A DNA stretch of 64,000 nucleotides, taken from contig OY762939.1 in NCBI GenBank assembly GCA_963666965.1, forward strand, positions 1,364,001 to 1,428,000, read 5' to 3'. Positions 1 through 9,421 of this stretch are shown here, piece by piece (the first letter of the stretch is position 1; each line of letters begins with the position of its first letter). Source of the DNA: Proruminimicrobium sp963666965. GTDB taxonomy: Bacteria > Elusimicrobiota > Endomicrobiia > Endomicrobiales > Endomicrobiaceae. The position numbers and the translations under genes were made by a program. The notes under the pieces were generated by a model. The model ran no database searches. It was not told where the DNA came from and saw nothing but the letters and a program-made list of their open reading frames with translations.

Positions 1-25
1 AAAAAAATAACCGGGAGGATTTAAA

Positions 26-634
26 ATGCCTAATTTTATACCCACGGTAATTGACAAAAGCGGAAACACTTCGGTAGGCTACGATATTTATTCCAGACTT
101 CTCAAAGACAGAGTAATTTTTGTCGGCGGACACGAAGGATCCGTTACTACAGATTCGGCAAACGCACTTATCGCACAACTTCTGTTTTTAGATGCTGAAG
201 ATAACACTAAAGATATCAATCTTTATATAAATTGTCCGGGAGGAATGGTTACTGCCGGTCTTGCCGTTTACGACACAATGCAGTATATAAAAAGCCCTAT
301 TACTACCATATGTATGGGAATGGCTATGTCATTTGGAGCGGTTCTTCTTGCAGCCGGCACAAAAGGCAAACGCTACGCTTTGCAGCATTCAAGAATTATG
401 ATACACCAGCCTCTTATTTACGGAGGCGGTATTTCAGGAACAGTTTCAGATATTGATATTGAAACAAAAGAACTTGTTCTGACAAAAGAAAAACTTTCGG
501 CTATAATAGCTGATCATACCGGACAGTCTACAGAAAAAGTAAAAGCAGACACCGAAAGAAATTATTATATGTCAGCTCAGGAAGCAAAAGAATACGGCAT
601 AATTGATGAAGTTATAATACCGGGGAAAATGTAA
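26..634 (+). CDS. clpP: ATP-dependent Clp protease proteolytic subunit ClpP
   Basis: Serine peptidase that forms the two-ring proteolytic chamber used by ClpX to degrade unfolded or tagged cytoplasmic proteins. The 202-residue length is normal for the family. The catalytic triad is visible: Ser102 (in GMAMSFGAVLLAAG), His127 (MIHQP) and Asp175 (KADTERNYYMS). The start is fixed by a GGGAGG ribosome site about 8 nt upstream. It begins 25 bases into the window, so its promoter and any upstream gene (often tig) cannot be seen. The clpX start codon follows one base after its stop codon, so the two are certainly co-transcribed. Confidence 0.97.
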   Translation: MPNFIPTVIDKSGNTSVGYDIYSRLLKDRVIFVGGHEGSVTTDSANALIAQLLFLDAEDNTKDINLYINCPGGMVTAGLAVYDTMQYIKSPITTICMGMAMSFGAVLLAAGTKGKRYALQHSRIMIHQPLIYGGGISGTVSDIDIETKELVLTKEKLSAIIADHTGQSTEKVKADTERNYYMSAQEAKEYGIIDEVIIPGKM

Positions 635-635
635 G

Positions 636-1895
636 ATGGAAAAAGATAAAGACACTGAATTAAAATGTTTGTTCTGCGGCAAGCCAAAATCAAAAGGAAA
701 AAGATTTGTAGGAGGCGGCGGCACGATAGTTTGTTCGGACTGCATAAAAAGTTCAAATGAAATTTTAAACCGTCTTGAACAATCCGAAACCGTATCGTCT
801 TTCAAAAAAGTTCCAAAACCTAAGGAAATCAAAAGTTTTCTCGACGGATATGTAATCGGACAGGAACAGGCAAAAAAAGTTCTTTCAGTTGCGGTATACA
901 ATCATTACAAAAGAATAGAAAACTCATTATCAAATGAAAATGACGTTGAACTTCAAAAATCGAATGTTCTTCTCATAGGACCTACCGGAACAGGAAAAAC
1001 TCTTATTGCCCAGACGCTTGCAAAAATGCTTGATGTGCCCTTTGCAATAACTGACGCTACTACCTTAACCGAAGCCGGTTACGTAGGAGAAGATGTTGAA
1101 AATATTCTTTTAAGACTTTTGCAAAATGCGAATTTTGACGTAAAAAAAGCGCAGAGAGGAATAATTTATATAGATGAAATAGATAAAATTTCAAGAAAAT
1201 CGGAAACTCCCAGCATAACAAGAGACGTATCGGGAGAAGGTGTGCAGCAGGCTTTATTAAAAATAATAGAAGGCACTATTGCTAATGTTCCTCCGCAGGG
1301 AGGGAGAAAACATCCCCAGCAGGAGTGCATACAGATAGATACGACCAATATTTTATTTATCTGCGGCGGCGCTTTTGACGGTCTTGAAAAAATAATAGAA
1401 ACAAGAATGAATAAAAAAGTCGTAGGTTTTTTAAATGCAAATGAATCTTTGAATAACGAAGAAAAACTTAAAAACAAAGATAAAATATTTTCAAACGTTG
1501 AAACTCAGGATTTGATTAAATACGGACTGATTCCGGAACTTGTCGGAAGACTTCCCGTAATATCGACTCTTGCGCATTTGACTGTTGATGATTTTGTCCA
1601 CATTCTTACGGAACCTAAAAATTCTCTTGTTAAACAGTATACAAAAATTTTTAAAAACGAAGGGATTGAGCTTGTTTTTGAAAAAAATGCTCTTCGTGAA
1701 ATTTCATCTATGGCAATCAAAAGAAAATCGGGAGCCAGAGGTTTAAGATCAATGATTGAGAATATACTCATGGAAACGATGTTTGATAAATTTCAGGAAA
1801 ATACTATAATAAAGTGCATCGTTGATACCGACACCGTCAGTAAAAATACGCAGCCTAAATGCGTTTACGCAAACGGTTCAAAGGAGATTGCATGA
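636..1895 (+). CDS. clpX: ATP-dependent Clp protease ATP-binding subunit ClpX
   Basis: AAA+ unfoldase that recognises substrates and threads them into ClpP. The N-terminal zinc-binding domain has Cys11, Cys14, Cys33 and Cys36. The Walker A motif GPTGTGKT lies at residues 115-122, the pore loop GYVG at about 148-151, Walker B IIYIDEID at 176-183, an RKH loop (GGRKHP) follows, and the sensor-2 GARGLRS motif is near the C-terminus. The length of 419 residues is typical. The stop codon overlaps the lon start as ATGA, indicating translational coupling in a clpP-clpX-lon operon. Confidence 0.97.
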   Translation: MEKDKDTELKCLFCGKPKSKGKRFVGGGGTIVCSDCIKSSNEILNRLEQSETVSSFKKVPKPKEIKSFLDGYVIGQEQAKKVLSVAVYNHYKRIENSLSNENDVELQKSNVLLIGPTGTGKTLIAQTLAKMLDVPFAITDATTLTEAGYVGEDVENILLRLLQNANFDVKKAQRGIIYIDEIDKISRKSETPSITRDVSGEGVQQALLKIIEGTIANVPPQGGRKHPQQECIQIDTTNILFICGGAFDGLEKIIETRMNKKVVGFLNANESLNNEEKLKNKDKIFSNVETQDLIKYGLIPELVGRLPVISTLAHLTVDDFVHILTEPKNSLVKQYTKIFKNEGIELVFEKNALREISSMAIKRKSGARGLRSMIENILMETMFDKFQENTIIKCIVDTDTVSKNTQPKCVYANGSKEIA

Positions 1896-4264
1896 GCGAA
1901 TTAGACAAAGTATCAAGTGAAGGCAATTTGAAAGACATTCCAAAAATGCTGCCAATGCTGCCGGTAAGAGATATCGTTGTTTTCCCGGCGATGGTTCTTC
2001 CTCTTGCAGTCGGAAGAGAAAAATCAATAAGAGCTCTTGAAGAAACAATGACAAGCAACAGACTTATATTTGTTGTCACTCAAAAAAATTTACAGATAGA
2101 AGATCCTACTCCGGATGATATATACCAGATAGGAACGGTCTGTGAAATACTGCAGATGCTTAAAATGCCGGACGGCACTTTAAAAATACTTATCGAATGC
2201 GTGGCAAGAGCAGAATGGACTGAATTTAAATTAAACGATAAAGGCTATGTTGAAGTAGGCATAAGTGTTTTTGACGACATAATAGATAAAACTCCTGAAA
2301 TAGAAGCTATAATGAGAAGAACTATTTCTTTGTTTGAGCAGTACGTCAAGCTAAATCCGAGAATGCCTATGGAAATTTCAATATCCGTGGCAAATATACA
2401 GGAACCTTCAAAACTTGCCGATACTATCGCATCTCACATTGCCATAAAAAATATTGAAAAACAGGCAATACTTGAGGCCACAAATCCTGAAAAAAGACTC
2501 AATAAAATAATTCAAATTTTGAATGCCGAGATAGAAATTCTCAATATTGAAAGAAGAATTCAGAACAGAGTCAGAAATCAGATAGAAAAAAACCAGAAAG
2601 AATATTATCTTAACGAACAGATGAAAGCTATTCAGAAAGAGCTGAAGCAAAAAGATGATAATTCAAAGGAAATAGATGAATTAAGAGTAAAAATAAAAGC
2701 AAGCTCAATGCCAAAGCAGGCATTGGATATTGCGGAGAAAGAACTGGCGAGAATGGAAAAAATGATGCCCATGTCGCCTGAAGCAAGCGTAATAAGAACA
2801 TATATCGAGTGGCTGCTTGATTTACCTTGGCAGAAATTAACTGAAGACAATCTTGATCTTGCAAGAGCAAAAGAGATTCTTGACGACGATCACTACGGAC
2901 TTGAAAAAGTCAAAGAAAGAGTGATTGAATATTTGGCCGTGCTTTCAAGAGTTAAAAAAATAAAAGGGCCTATCTTGTGTTTTATAGGACCTCCCGGAGT
3001 CGGAAAAACTTCAATAGCTAAATCAGTCGCCAGAAGCCTTGGAAGAAATCTTGTAAGAATTTCAATGGGCGGAGTGCGTGATGAAGCCGAAATAAGAGGC
3101 CACAGAAGAACATACATAGGATCGATGCCAGGCAAAATAATACAATCAATGAAAAAAGCCGGCTCAAGCAATCCTGTTTTTATACTTGATGAAATAGATA
3201 AAATGGGAAGCGACTGGAGAGGCGATCCGTCGGCAGCTCTTCTTGAAGTTCTTGACCCCGAACAAAATTATTCTTTTAACGATCATTATCTTGACATAGA
3301 TTATGATTTGTCTGATGTTATGTTTATTACTACGGCAAATACTTTGAACAATATTCCGTCTACGCTGCTGGACAGGCTTGAGGTTATACGATTCTCGGGT
3401 TATACTGATGAAGAGAAGCTGTCAATTGCAAAAAAATATCTTATACCAAAACAGATAAAAGACCACGGATTAAAAGATACGGAACTTACGGTAAACGATG
3501 AAGCCGTAAAAACGATAATAAGCAACTATACGCATGAAGCCGGCGTAAGAAATCTTAACAGAGAAATCGCAAATCTCTGCAGAAAAATAGCAAAACAATT
3601 GTCTATTGAAAAAGATAAAAAGACCGTTGAAATAACGTCCGCCAATATTGAGTCATACTTAGGGATTCCTCATTATGAGCGAGACAGAATAGCGGAAAAC
3701 GATATAGGAGTGGTAACCGGTCTTGCCTGGACGGAAGTAGGCGGGGAAACTCTTACGATAGAAGTCAATAAAATGAAAGGAAAGGGAATTCTTAATCTTA
3801 CAGGCAAACTCGGCGATGTCATGAAAGAATCTGTACAGGCCGCTTTGACTTATGTAAAATCATCGTCAAAAAAGCTCGGAATCAAAGATGATATTTTCAA
3901 AGATACGGATTTTCATGTTCATGTTCCTGAAGGCGCGGTTCCTAAAGATGGTCCGAGCGCAGGGCTTGCAATGGCAACCGCTCTTGCTTCCGTATGTATG
4001 AATATGCCGGTAAAGAAAAAAATAGCCATGACAGGCGAAATAACTCTTCGCGGAAGAGCTTTGGCTATAGGCGGATTAAAAGAAAAAGTCTTAGCCGCTT
4101 ACAGAGAAGGCATCACAACCGTTATATTTCCGGCCGGCAACAAAAAAGATCTTGCCGATATTCCTGAAAATGTTAAGAAAAAAATTAAAATGATTCCTGT
4201 CTCTCATATGGACGAAGTTATATCCATAGTTTTTGAAGGCAAAAACAAAAAGAAAAAGAAATAA
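1892..4264 (+). CDS. lon: ATP-dependent protease La (Lon)
   Basis: Homo-oligomeric AAA+ serine protease degrading damaged and regulatory proteins. The order is an N-terminal LON substrate-binding domain (from about residue 20, MLPVRDIVVFP), a coiled-coil segment, an AAA+ module with Walker A GPPGVGKT (about 366-373) and Walker B FILDEIDKMG, then the protease domain with the Ser-Lys dyad Ser689 (DGPSAG) and Lys732 (GGLKEK). I chose the ATG at 1892 (790 residues) because AAGGAG precedes it by 5 nt and it overlaps the clpX stop. An in-frame ATG 33 nt upstream lies inside clpX and has no ribosome site. The C-terminus is a short lysine-rich tail. Confidence 0.96.
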   Translation: MSELDKVSSEGNLKDIPKMLPMLPVRDIVVFPAMVLPLAVGREKSIRALEETMTSNRLIFVVTQKNLQIEDPTPDDIYQIGTVCEILQMLKMPDGTLKILIECVARAEWTEFKLNDKGYVEVGISVFDDIIDKTPEIEAIMRRTISLFEQYVKLNPRMPMEISISVANIQEPSKLADTIASHIAIKNIEKQAILEATNPEKRLNKIIQILNAEIEILNIERRIQNRVRNQIEKNQKEYYLNEQMKAIQKELKQKDDNSKEIDELRVKIKASSMPKQALDIAEKELARMEKMMPMSPEASVIRTYIEWLLDLPWQKLTEDNLDLARAKEILDDDHYGLEKVKERVIEYLAVLSRVKKIKGPILCFIGPPGVGKTSIAKSVARSLGRNLVRISMGGVRDEAEIRGHRRTYIGSMPGKIIQSMKKAGSSNPVFILDEIDKMGSDWRGDPSAALLEVLDPEQNYSFNDHYLDIDYDLSDVMFITTANTLNNIPSTLLDRLEVIRFSGYTDEEKLSIAKKYLIPKQIKDHGLKDTELTVNDEAVKTIISNYTHEAGVRNLNREIANLCRKIAKQLSIEKDKKTVEITSANIESYLGIPHYERDRIAENDIGVVTGLAWTEVGGETLTIEVNKMKGKGILNLTGKLGDVMKESVQAALTYVKSSSKKLGIKDDIFKDTDFHVHVPEGAVPKDGPSAGLAMATALASVCMNMPVKKKIAMTGEITLRGRALAIGGLKEKVLAAYREGITTVIFPAGNKKDLADIPENVKKKIKMIPVSHMDEVISIVFEGKNKKKKK

Positions 4265-4266
4265 AA

Positions 4267-5565
4267 ATGATAAAATTTCTTAATCTATTTAAGGAATATA
4301 TACTAGAAAAACTACCGCAGATTGTTTTTATATCGCTGACGGTAGTTTTTTTCATTCATTCCTTTTATGATATAGGGCTGCTTGCCGACGGAACGTGGAT
4401 TTTTATAAACATTCTGACAAATCCGTTTTCAGATGTCGCCTGCAGGCTTTTCGGCATTATTGCTCTGACGCTGCCTCAGGTTGTAGCAATTAAAATGGGC
4501 ATTATTAATTTTAATTTTTTAATTTTTCTGCATGCTTTTTGGTATTATTTCATTACTGTTATATGTTTATTTGCAGCTTACCTGCTAATACCGAAAGATA
4601 AGAAAAATTTATTTCAATTCACTCTTTTTTCTTATTTATTCTGTCTAAATGCCGCCGGGCTCTTCATAACAAACGAAAGTTTTTTATGTGCCGGTCTTTT
4701 TTGGATTATATATATTATATTCACATTTGAAAAATTTGAACTATTATCATATTCAAAGTTCATAATTGTTCTGTTATGTTCGGTTCTTTTGATAAAAAAT
4801 TATCAATCGGCAGCCCTATTTGCGGCATTATTTATTTTATATTTGTTTATAAATACAGATATTAAGAAAATTTTTTATGAAAATAAAAGAAAATTTTTTA
4901 TGTTTTTACTTTTAATATCGGTATTTGTATTATCGATACTTAATGTATACTCCAAATATATTTATTACAAACAAGAAATATTCTTTCCTGTTTCGCATTT
5001 TTTGAGTGACGTAAATTTGATTCCGCTGGGTTTTGCAATTATGATTATAATTTTAATATCAGTTAATTTATTTTATAACTATAAAATGCAGAGATTGGTA
5101 ATGTTTGTCTGTTTTTCTATTTTGTTTTATATAATGTTCTATTACAAATTTATTTATTCTGTCGGAAATTTCAGATTTTTCAATTTTATAATGCCGTTGT
5201 TGTTGTCTGCCATTTTTATGTATGTTTACAAAAAAAACATTAAAGTAAACTATCATCTGCTAAAGTTGTTAAATTTGAGTCTTTTGATTATTTTTACCGT
5301 AAACTTTCATATAGCCGCCGTAAAATGGCAGAATTGCGTTGATAAAACTCATTTAGAATTAAAAACAAATGCAGGGCTTTTAAAAGCCGAAAACAGCCCT
5401 CTGCTTTTTCAGGAAGGATTTCATCTTCATCCTGCTTTTTCGATAATTCTTCAAAAAAAACGCGGCATATCAAATATAAATTCAATTTTTTATATTTCGG
5501 ATGAAAATCATTTTACATATCCTCAATTTAGCATTGTCAAAAGAAACATTGCCCGATCTGACTAA
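4267..5565 (+). CDS. polytopic membrane protein of unknown function, C-terminus probably frameshifted
   Basis: I do not recognise the family. The 432 residues hold roughly ten hydrophobic segments separated by short basic loops, so this is an integral inner-membrane protein. The general layout resembles membrane glycosyltransferase-like or O-antigen polymerase-like proteins, but no diagnostic motif is visible. It starts 2 nt after the lon stop, so it is probably transcribed with lon. The last dozen residues look unnatural. A +1 frame continues with a charged, helix-like stretch of about 40 residues up to 5653, suggesting that the gene has suffered a 1-nt indel near 5500-5545. Confidence 0.6.
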   Translation: MIKFLNLFKEYILEKLPQIVFISLTVVFFIHSFYDIGLLADGTWIFINILTNPFSDVACRLFGIIALTLPQVVAIKMGIINFNFLIFLHAFWYYFITVICLFAAYLLIPKDKKNLFQFTLFSYLFCLNAAGLFITNESFLCAGLFWIIYIIFTFEKFELLSYSKFIIVLLCSVLLIKNYQSAALFAALFILYLFINTDIKKIFYENKRKFFMFLLLISVFVLSILNVYSKYIYYKQEIFFPVSHFLSDVNLIPLGFAIMIIILISVNLFYNYKMQRLVMFVCFSILFYIMFYYKFIYSVGNFRFFNFIMPLLLSAIFMYVYKKNIKVNYHLLKLLNLSLLIIFTVNFHIAAVKWQNCVDKTHLELKTNAGLLKAENSPLLFQEGFHLHPAFSIILQKKRGISNINSIFYISDENHFTYPQFSIVKRNIARSD

Positions 5566-5653
5566 ATTCGGAATTACTTACAGCGATGAATTATTGAAAA
5601 AAATAGAAGAAAATAGTAAACTAAATTCTAAAATTAATGAAACGTTAAGATAG
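5501..5653 (+). pseudogene. displaced C-terminal frame of the preceding membrane protein
   Basis: This frame overlaps the end of the membrane protein gene in the +1 frame and stays open for 50 codons to TAG at 5651-5653. From about 5533 it encodes LALSKETLPDLTKFGITY followed by a lysine/glutamate-rich helix, which has normal amino-acid composition. It has no ribosome site of its own. The simplest reading is that it is the original C-terminus, put out of frame by a single-base indel. A genuine small overlapping gene or a sequencing error are alternatives. Confidence 0.35.
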
Positions 5654-5720
5654 AATATGCTCCGGCATAAATCCACAGAGAGATTTAAAGTTTTTTATTA
5701 AATAATAAAAGAGGATTAAA

Positions 5721-7298
5721 ATGTACAAAATTTTAATGACTTACGACAGCCAGGAAGGATTAGATGAATTATTGAAGCATCCGGAATTTAAAATTGAGGT
5801 TTCTAACAAACCGTCTCCGGAAAAATTTAAAGAAATAATAAAAGATTATGACGGACTTTTAATTCGTTCCGAAGTAAAAGTTACTGCCGAAATAATTGAA
5901 GCCGCAGAAAAACTCAAATTTATAGGAAGAGCCGGCACAGGCGTAGATAACGTAGACAAAAATGCCGCAACGCAGAAAGGTATTGTAGTGACAAATGTTC
6001 CCGGGGGCAATACAATTTCGGCGGCAGAACATACAATAGGGCTTATGCTTTCTCTTGCCAGAAATATTCCCGAAGCCCATAAGTCACTTAAATCAAAAAA
6101 ATGGGACAGAAAAAATTTCATGGGTTCGGAGATGCAGGGAAAAACTCTCGGGCTTATAGGTTTGGGAAGAATCGGAACTGAAGTGGCAAAAAGAATGATA
6201 GCTTTCGGAATGAAAGTTGTAGCTTATGATCCGTTTGCTAATGCCGAGATTGCCTCAAGCTACGGAATAAAAATTAAATCACTGGACGAAGTTTACGCAC
6301 AGGCCGACTATATATCGCTTCATTCTCCTTTAAATGATTCAACAAAAGGAATGATTAACACAGAATCTATAAAGAAAATGAAAAAAGGAGTCTGCATAGT
6401 AAACTGTGCAAGAGGCCCTATCATAAATGAAAAAGATTTATCTGAAGCAATAAAGTCGGGACATGTAAAAGGCGCTGCTCTTGATGTTTTTGCAAAAGAA
6501 CCGCCTGAAGACTGGACAATAATTGAAACTGACAATGTAGTAGTAACTCCTCATCTGGCTGCTTCGACTGAAGAAGCTCAGATTAAAATTGCCGAGGAAA
6601 TGAGCGGGGTTATCATAGATTATTTTACAAAAGGCCTTATAAGAAACGCCGTAAACGTACCTACTGTCGACTGGGAAACTTATAAAAAACTGGTCCCATA
6701 CATCGAACTTGCAGATAAAATAGGAGCTTTTCAGGGACAGATTATGGACGGCGGTATTTCAGAAATAGAACTTACATACCAGGGAAATATTTCAACACTT
6801 AACACAAATTCCCTTATGGTAGCTTATCTTAAAGGAATTTTGGGCGAAATTCTTGACCTTAAAGTAAATTTTGTAAATGCCCCTTCCGTAGCAAAAGAAA
6901 GAGGTATCAAAATAAGAGAAGCTTTCATAAGAGACTGCTCGGAATATTCGGGTCTCATACTTGTTAAAGTCAAAACTTCAAGCGGCGAATATTCAATATC
7001 AGGAACTATGTTTGATAAGAATCAGAGGATTGTAGAAATCAACGGTCTTGCCGTAGACGTTATTCCGTCAGGCAATAAAATATTCATAACAAACAACGAT
7101 AAACCCGGAGTTATAGGAAATCTCGGCACCATTATAGGCGCTGCAAACGTCAATATCGCCGGAATGACTGTAGGCAGAAAACAAATCGGAAAAGAAGCTA
7201 TAACGATTGTTGAAGTCGACAGCTCGATATCTTCGGATCTTGTAGCTAAAATAGCCAAGATTGAAGGTGTAACTAAAGTTAAAAATGTTTCTCTTTAA
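5721..7298 (+). CDS. serA: D-3-phosphoglycerate dehydrogenase
   Basis: NAD-dependent oxidation of 3-phosphoglycerate, the first step of serine synthesis. At 525 residues this is the long form: substrate domain, Rossmann domain with GLGRIG, catalytic Arg (NCARGPI), Glu (FAKEPPED) and His (TPHLAAST), then an intervening regulatory domain and a C-terminal ACT domain (from about residue 455) that usually senses serine. GAGG precedes the ATG. A strong terminator follows directly, and only unrelated genes flank it, so it is probably transcribed on its own or as the last gene of the preceding unit. Confidence 0.95.
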   Translation: MYKILMTYDSQEGLDELLKHPEFKIEVSNKPSPEKFKEIIKDYDGLLIRSEVKVTAEIIEAAEKLKFIGRAGTGVDNVDKNAATQKGIVVTNVPGGNTISAAEHTIGLMLSLARNIPEAHKSLKSKKWDRKNFMGSEMQGKTLGLIGLGRIGTEVAKRMIAFGMKVVAYDPFANAEIASSYGIKIKSLDEVYAQADYISLHSPLNDSTKGMINTESIKKMKKGVCIVNCARGPIINEKDLSEAIKSGHVKGAALDVFAKEPPEDWTIIETDNVVVTPHLAASTEEAQIKIAEEMSGVIIDYFTKGLIRNAVNVPTVDWETYKKLVPYIELADKIGAFQGQIMDGGISEIELTYQGNISTLNTNSLMVAYLKGILGEILDLKVNFVNAPSVAKERGIKIREAFIRDCSEYSGLILVKVKTSSGEYSISGTMFDKNQRIVEINGLAVDVIPSGNKIFITNNDKPGVIGNLGTIIGAANVNIAGMTVGRKQIGKEAITIVEVDSSISSDLVAKIAKIEGVTKVKNVSL

Positions 7299-7314
7299 TT
7301 TTATCTAAAATAAT

Positions 7315-7346
7315 AAAAACCGGCGATATGATTCGCCGGTTTTTTT
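7315..7346 (+). terminator. Rho-independent terminator of serA
   Basis: A 12-bp stem (AAAAACCGGCGA paired with TCGCCGGTTTTT) around a 6-nt loop is followed by a run of T. It starts 17 nt after the serA stop codon. Confidence 0.9.
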
Positions 7347-7349
7347 ATG

Positions 7350-7355
7350 TATAAT
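7350..7355 (+). promoter_or_regulatory. -10 box TATAAT, candidate leaderless start
   Basis: A perfect TATAAT ends exactly 7 nt before the ATG at 7363, and no Shine-Dalgarno sequence is present. Transcription would start at or next to the ATG. The -35 region falls inside the serA terminator and is poor (TATGAT at 17 nt), so the site is plausible rather than certain. Confidence 0.4.
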
Positions 7356-7362
7356 TAGATTT

Positions 7363-8901
7363 ATGTTTAATATTCGTGACGGCAGATATCTCAATATAAA
7401 AATTTTCTTTGCGCTTGCCGTTATTATTTTTGCCGTTTACGGCAAAAGTATTTTTTTTGATTTTATTTATTTTGACGATGATATACTTATTCTTGATAAA
7501 CAAAACTATTTGAAAATATCAAATATAAAAAATATACTTTCAGATCCCGTTTTTGCCAGAGAAAACGATAAATATTACAGACCTGTTCTGAATATCTCTT
7601 TTTTGGCAGATAAAATAATTTATAAAACAAATCCTTCCGGTTATCATCTGACTAATGTCTTAATTCACCTATTTGCCGTATTTTCAATTTTTTTGCTGTT
7701 TTCTTATAAACATGACAAAAGACTTTCTTTTTTATTTGCGGCTGTATTTGCCGTTCATCCTGCGCTTGTAAAATCTGTTGCATGGATTCCGGGCAGAAAT
7801 GACAGTCTTCTTGCGTTATTTGCCGTTCTTTCTTTCTATTTCTTTATCAATTATTGCGAAAAACAAAAAAAACAAAATCTTTTTTTTAGTATATGTTTTT
7901 TTACTCTGGCGTTGTTTACAAAAGAAACGGCCGTTGTTACTCTTCCGTTATTTATACTTTATCTGATTTTAAAAAAACTAAATTTTAAAAAATATATTCC
8001 TATAATTACGGTTTTATCGGCGATAACCGTTATATTTTTTATAATAAGGCATTTTGTTTTCAGCTATCAAGCTGTTAATCCTTCTTTTTCAGTTTTTTTT
8101 GATTCGGCAGTTAAAAATATGCCTGTTCTTTTAAAATATATGCAGCTTCTTATATTCCCCGTTGATTTATCCTTAATTGTTTCAAAAATAGAAATAAATT
8201 ACTTTATGCTTTCATATACCATGTTTTTGTTTTTATTTATGTTTTTTTTATCAAAAAATAATAAAAATTTTATAACAACAAATATTTTTAACATAATTTG
8301 GTTTATTTTATATCTGCTTCCGGCATGTCTTGTGCCGAATAATAATTATGACGCCCATAGAATATATCTGCCTATGGTCGGCGCATTTTTATTTTTTATA
8401 GAATCAACTGAAATATTTTATATGTCAAAAAAAAGATTAATCGGCATATTCATTATACTGCTGTTTCTAATATTCTGTTCAATATCCTATATTCAGACCG
8501 ATAAATTTAAAAATAAAAAAATATTTTGGATAAATGCCTTGCTTGACAATCAGCAGTCAGCGATTGCAAACGCAAATATCGCAGGCCTTCTTACCGATGC
8601 AGGAAATTTCAGCGAAGCAGAAAACAAATATTTAAAAGCGATTTCGATTGAACCGTGGGAGTCAAAACATTATGTCAATCTTGCGGTTATGTATATAAAA
8701 ACGCATAATATAGAAAAATCAGAAAAATATCTTCTTGCTGCCGTGAATTTAAATCCTCTTAACGAGATGGCTTATTATAATCTTGCCGTTATTTATAAAC
8801 ACCAGGGGAAAAAACAACAGGCACTTGAAATGAAAACTAAGTATATTGAAGTTTTTAAAACACAAAACAGATATGATAAACCATCGGAGATAAAACTATA
8901 A
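7363..8901 (+). CDS. membrane protein with C-terminal TPR repeats, TMTC/GT39-like
   Basis: A 512-residue protein with about ten membrane segments in residues 15-385, followed by about three tetratricopeptide repeats (residues 390-500). The first periplasmic loop carries acidic residues (FIYFDDDILI) and a YYRPVLNISF-type motif. This matches the GT39-like fold shared with animal TMTC O-mannosyltransferases and many uncharacterised bacterial TPR membrane proteins. A role in glycosylating exported or surface molecules is inference. No ribosome site precedes the start. The stop overlaps pgpA by one base (TAATG), so the two are coupled. Confidence 0.6.
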   Translation: MFNIRDGRYLNIKIFFALAVIIFAVYGKSIFFDFIYFDDDILILDKQNYLKISNIKNILSDPVFARENDKYYRPVLNISFLADKIIYKTNPSGYHLTNVLIHLFAVFSIFLLFSYKHDKRLSFLFAAVFAVHPALVKSVAWIPGRNDSLLALFAVLSFYFFINYCEKQKKQNLFFSICFFTLALFTKETAVVTLPLFILYLILKKLNFKKYIPIITVLSAITVIFFIIRHFVFSYQAVNPSFSVFFDSAVKNMPVLLKYMQLLIFPVDLSLIVSKIEINYFMLSYTMFLFLFMFFLSKNNKNFITTNIFNIIWFILYLLPACLVPNNNYDAHRIYLPMVGAFLFFIESTEIFYMSKKRLIGIFIILLFLIFCSISYIQTDKFKNKKIFWINALLDNQQSAIANANIAGLLTDAGNFSEAENKYLKAISIEPWESKHYVNLAVMYIKTHNIEKSEKYLLAAVNLNPLNEMAYYNLAVIYKHQGKKQQALEMKTKYIEVFKTQNRYDKPSEIKL

Positions 8902-9419
8902 TGAAAAAAAACTTATCTTTTGCCGTTTCAACACTTTTGGGAACCGGCTATTTCCCGAAAGCACCGGGAACCGCCGGTTCGCTTGTCAGCCTTATACCGA
9001 TTTTTTTTGTATGCTTTTATCTTGGACAAACAGGTCTTATTTTTCTCATATTTGCCGCTTTTGCAGCCGGCATGATTGCTGTAAGAGAGACGTTAAAATA
9101 CACAAAGCATGATCCCGGCTTTATAGTAGTTGATGAATTTGTAGGACAGGCAATTACATTTATTCCCGTTGCCGAAATTTTACATAATAACATAAATGAC
9201 TGGTGGATTTATATTGCAGGTTTTGTATTCTTCAGACTTTTTGACGTATGGAAACCTTTCCCGATAAAATCCGTAGATAAAAAAGTTATATCGGCTTTCG
9301 GCGTTATGTTAGACGATATTATAGCCGGAATATATGCTTCATCAATGCTTTATGCGATAACATATATTTATGTTATAAGGTTTAAAGAATTAAACGAACT
9401 TATGAAACTGGGAAACTGA
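8901..9419 (+). CDS. pgpA: phosphatidylglycerophosphatase A
   Basis: Membrane phosphatase that dephosphorylates phosphatidylglycerophosphate in phosphatidylglycerol synthesis. The 172-residue protein shows the family signatures GTGYFPKAPGTAGSL near the N-terminus, DEFVGQAITF in the middle, and FRLFDVWKPFPI in the C-terminal half, with three to four hydrophobic segments. It overlaps the preceding TPR membrane protein by one base. It converges tail to tail with the RND operon, with a 2-nt gap and no obvious terminator. Confidence 0.92.
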   Translation: MKKNLSFAVSTLLGTGYFPKAPGTAGSLVSLIPIFFVCFYLGQTGLIFLIFAAFAAGMIAVRETLKYTKHDPGFIVVDEFVGQAITFIPVAEILHNNINDWWIYIAGFVFFRLFDVWKPFPIKSVDKKVISAFGVMLDDIIAGIYASSMLYAITYIYVIRFKELNELMKLGN

Positions 9420-9421
9420 TT

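Noticed and set aside
1859..1891. Upstream ATG extending lon by 11 codons
   Set aside because: It lies within clpX without a ribosome site; AAGGAG and an ATGA overlap support 1892.
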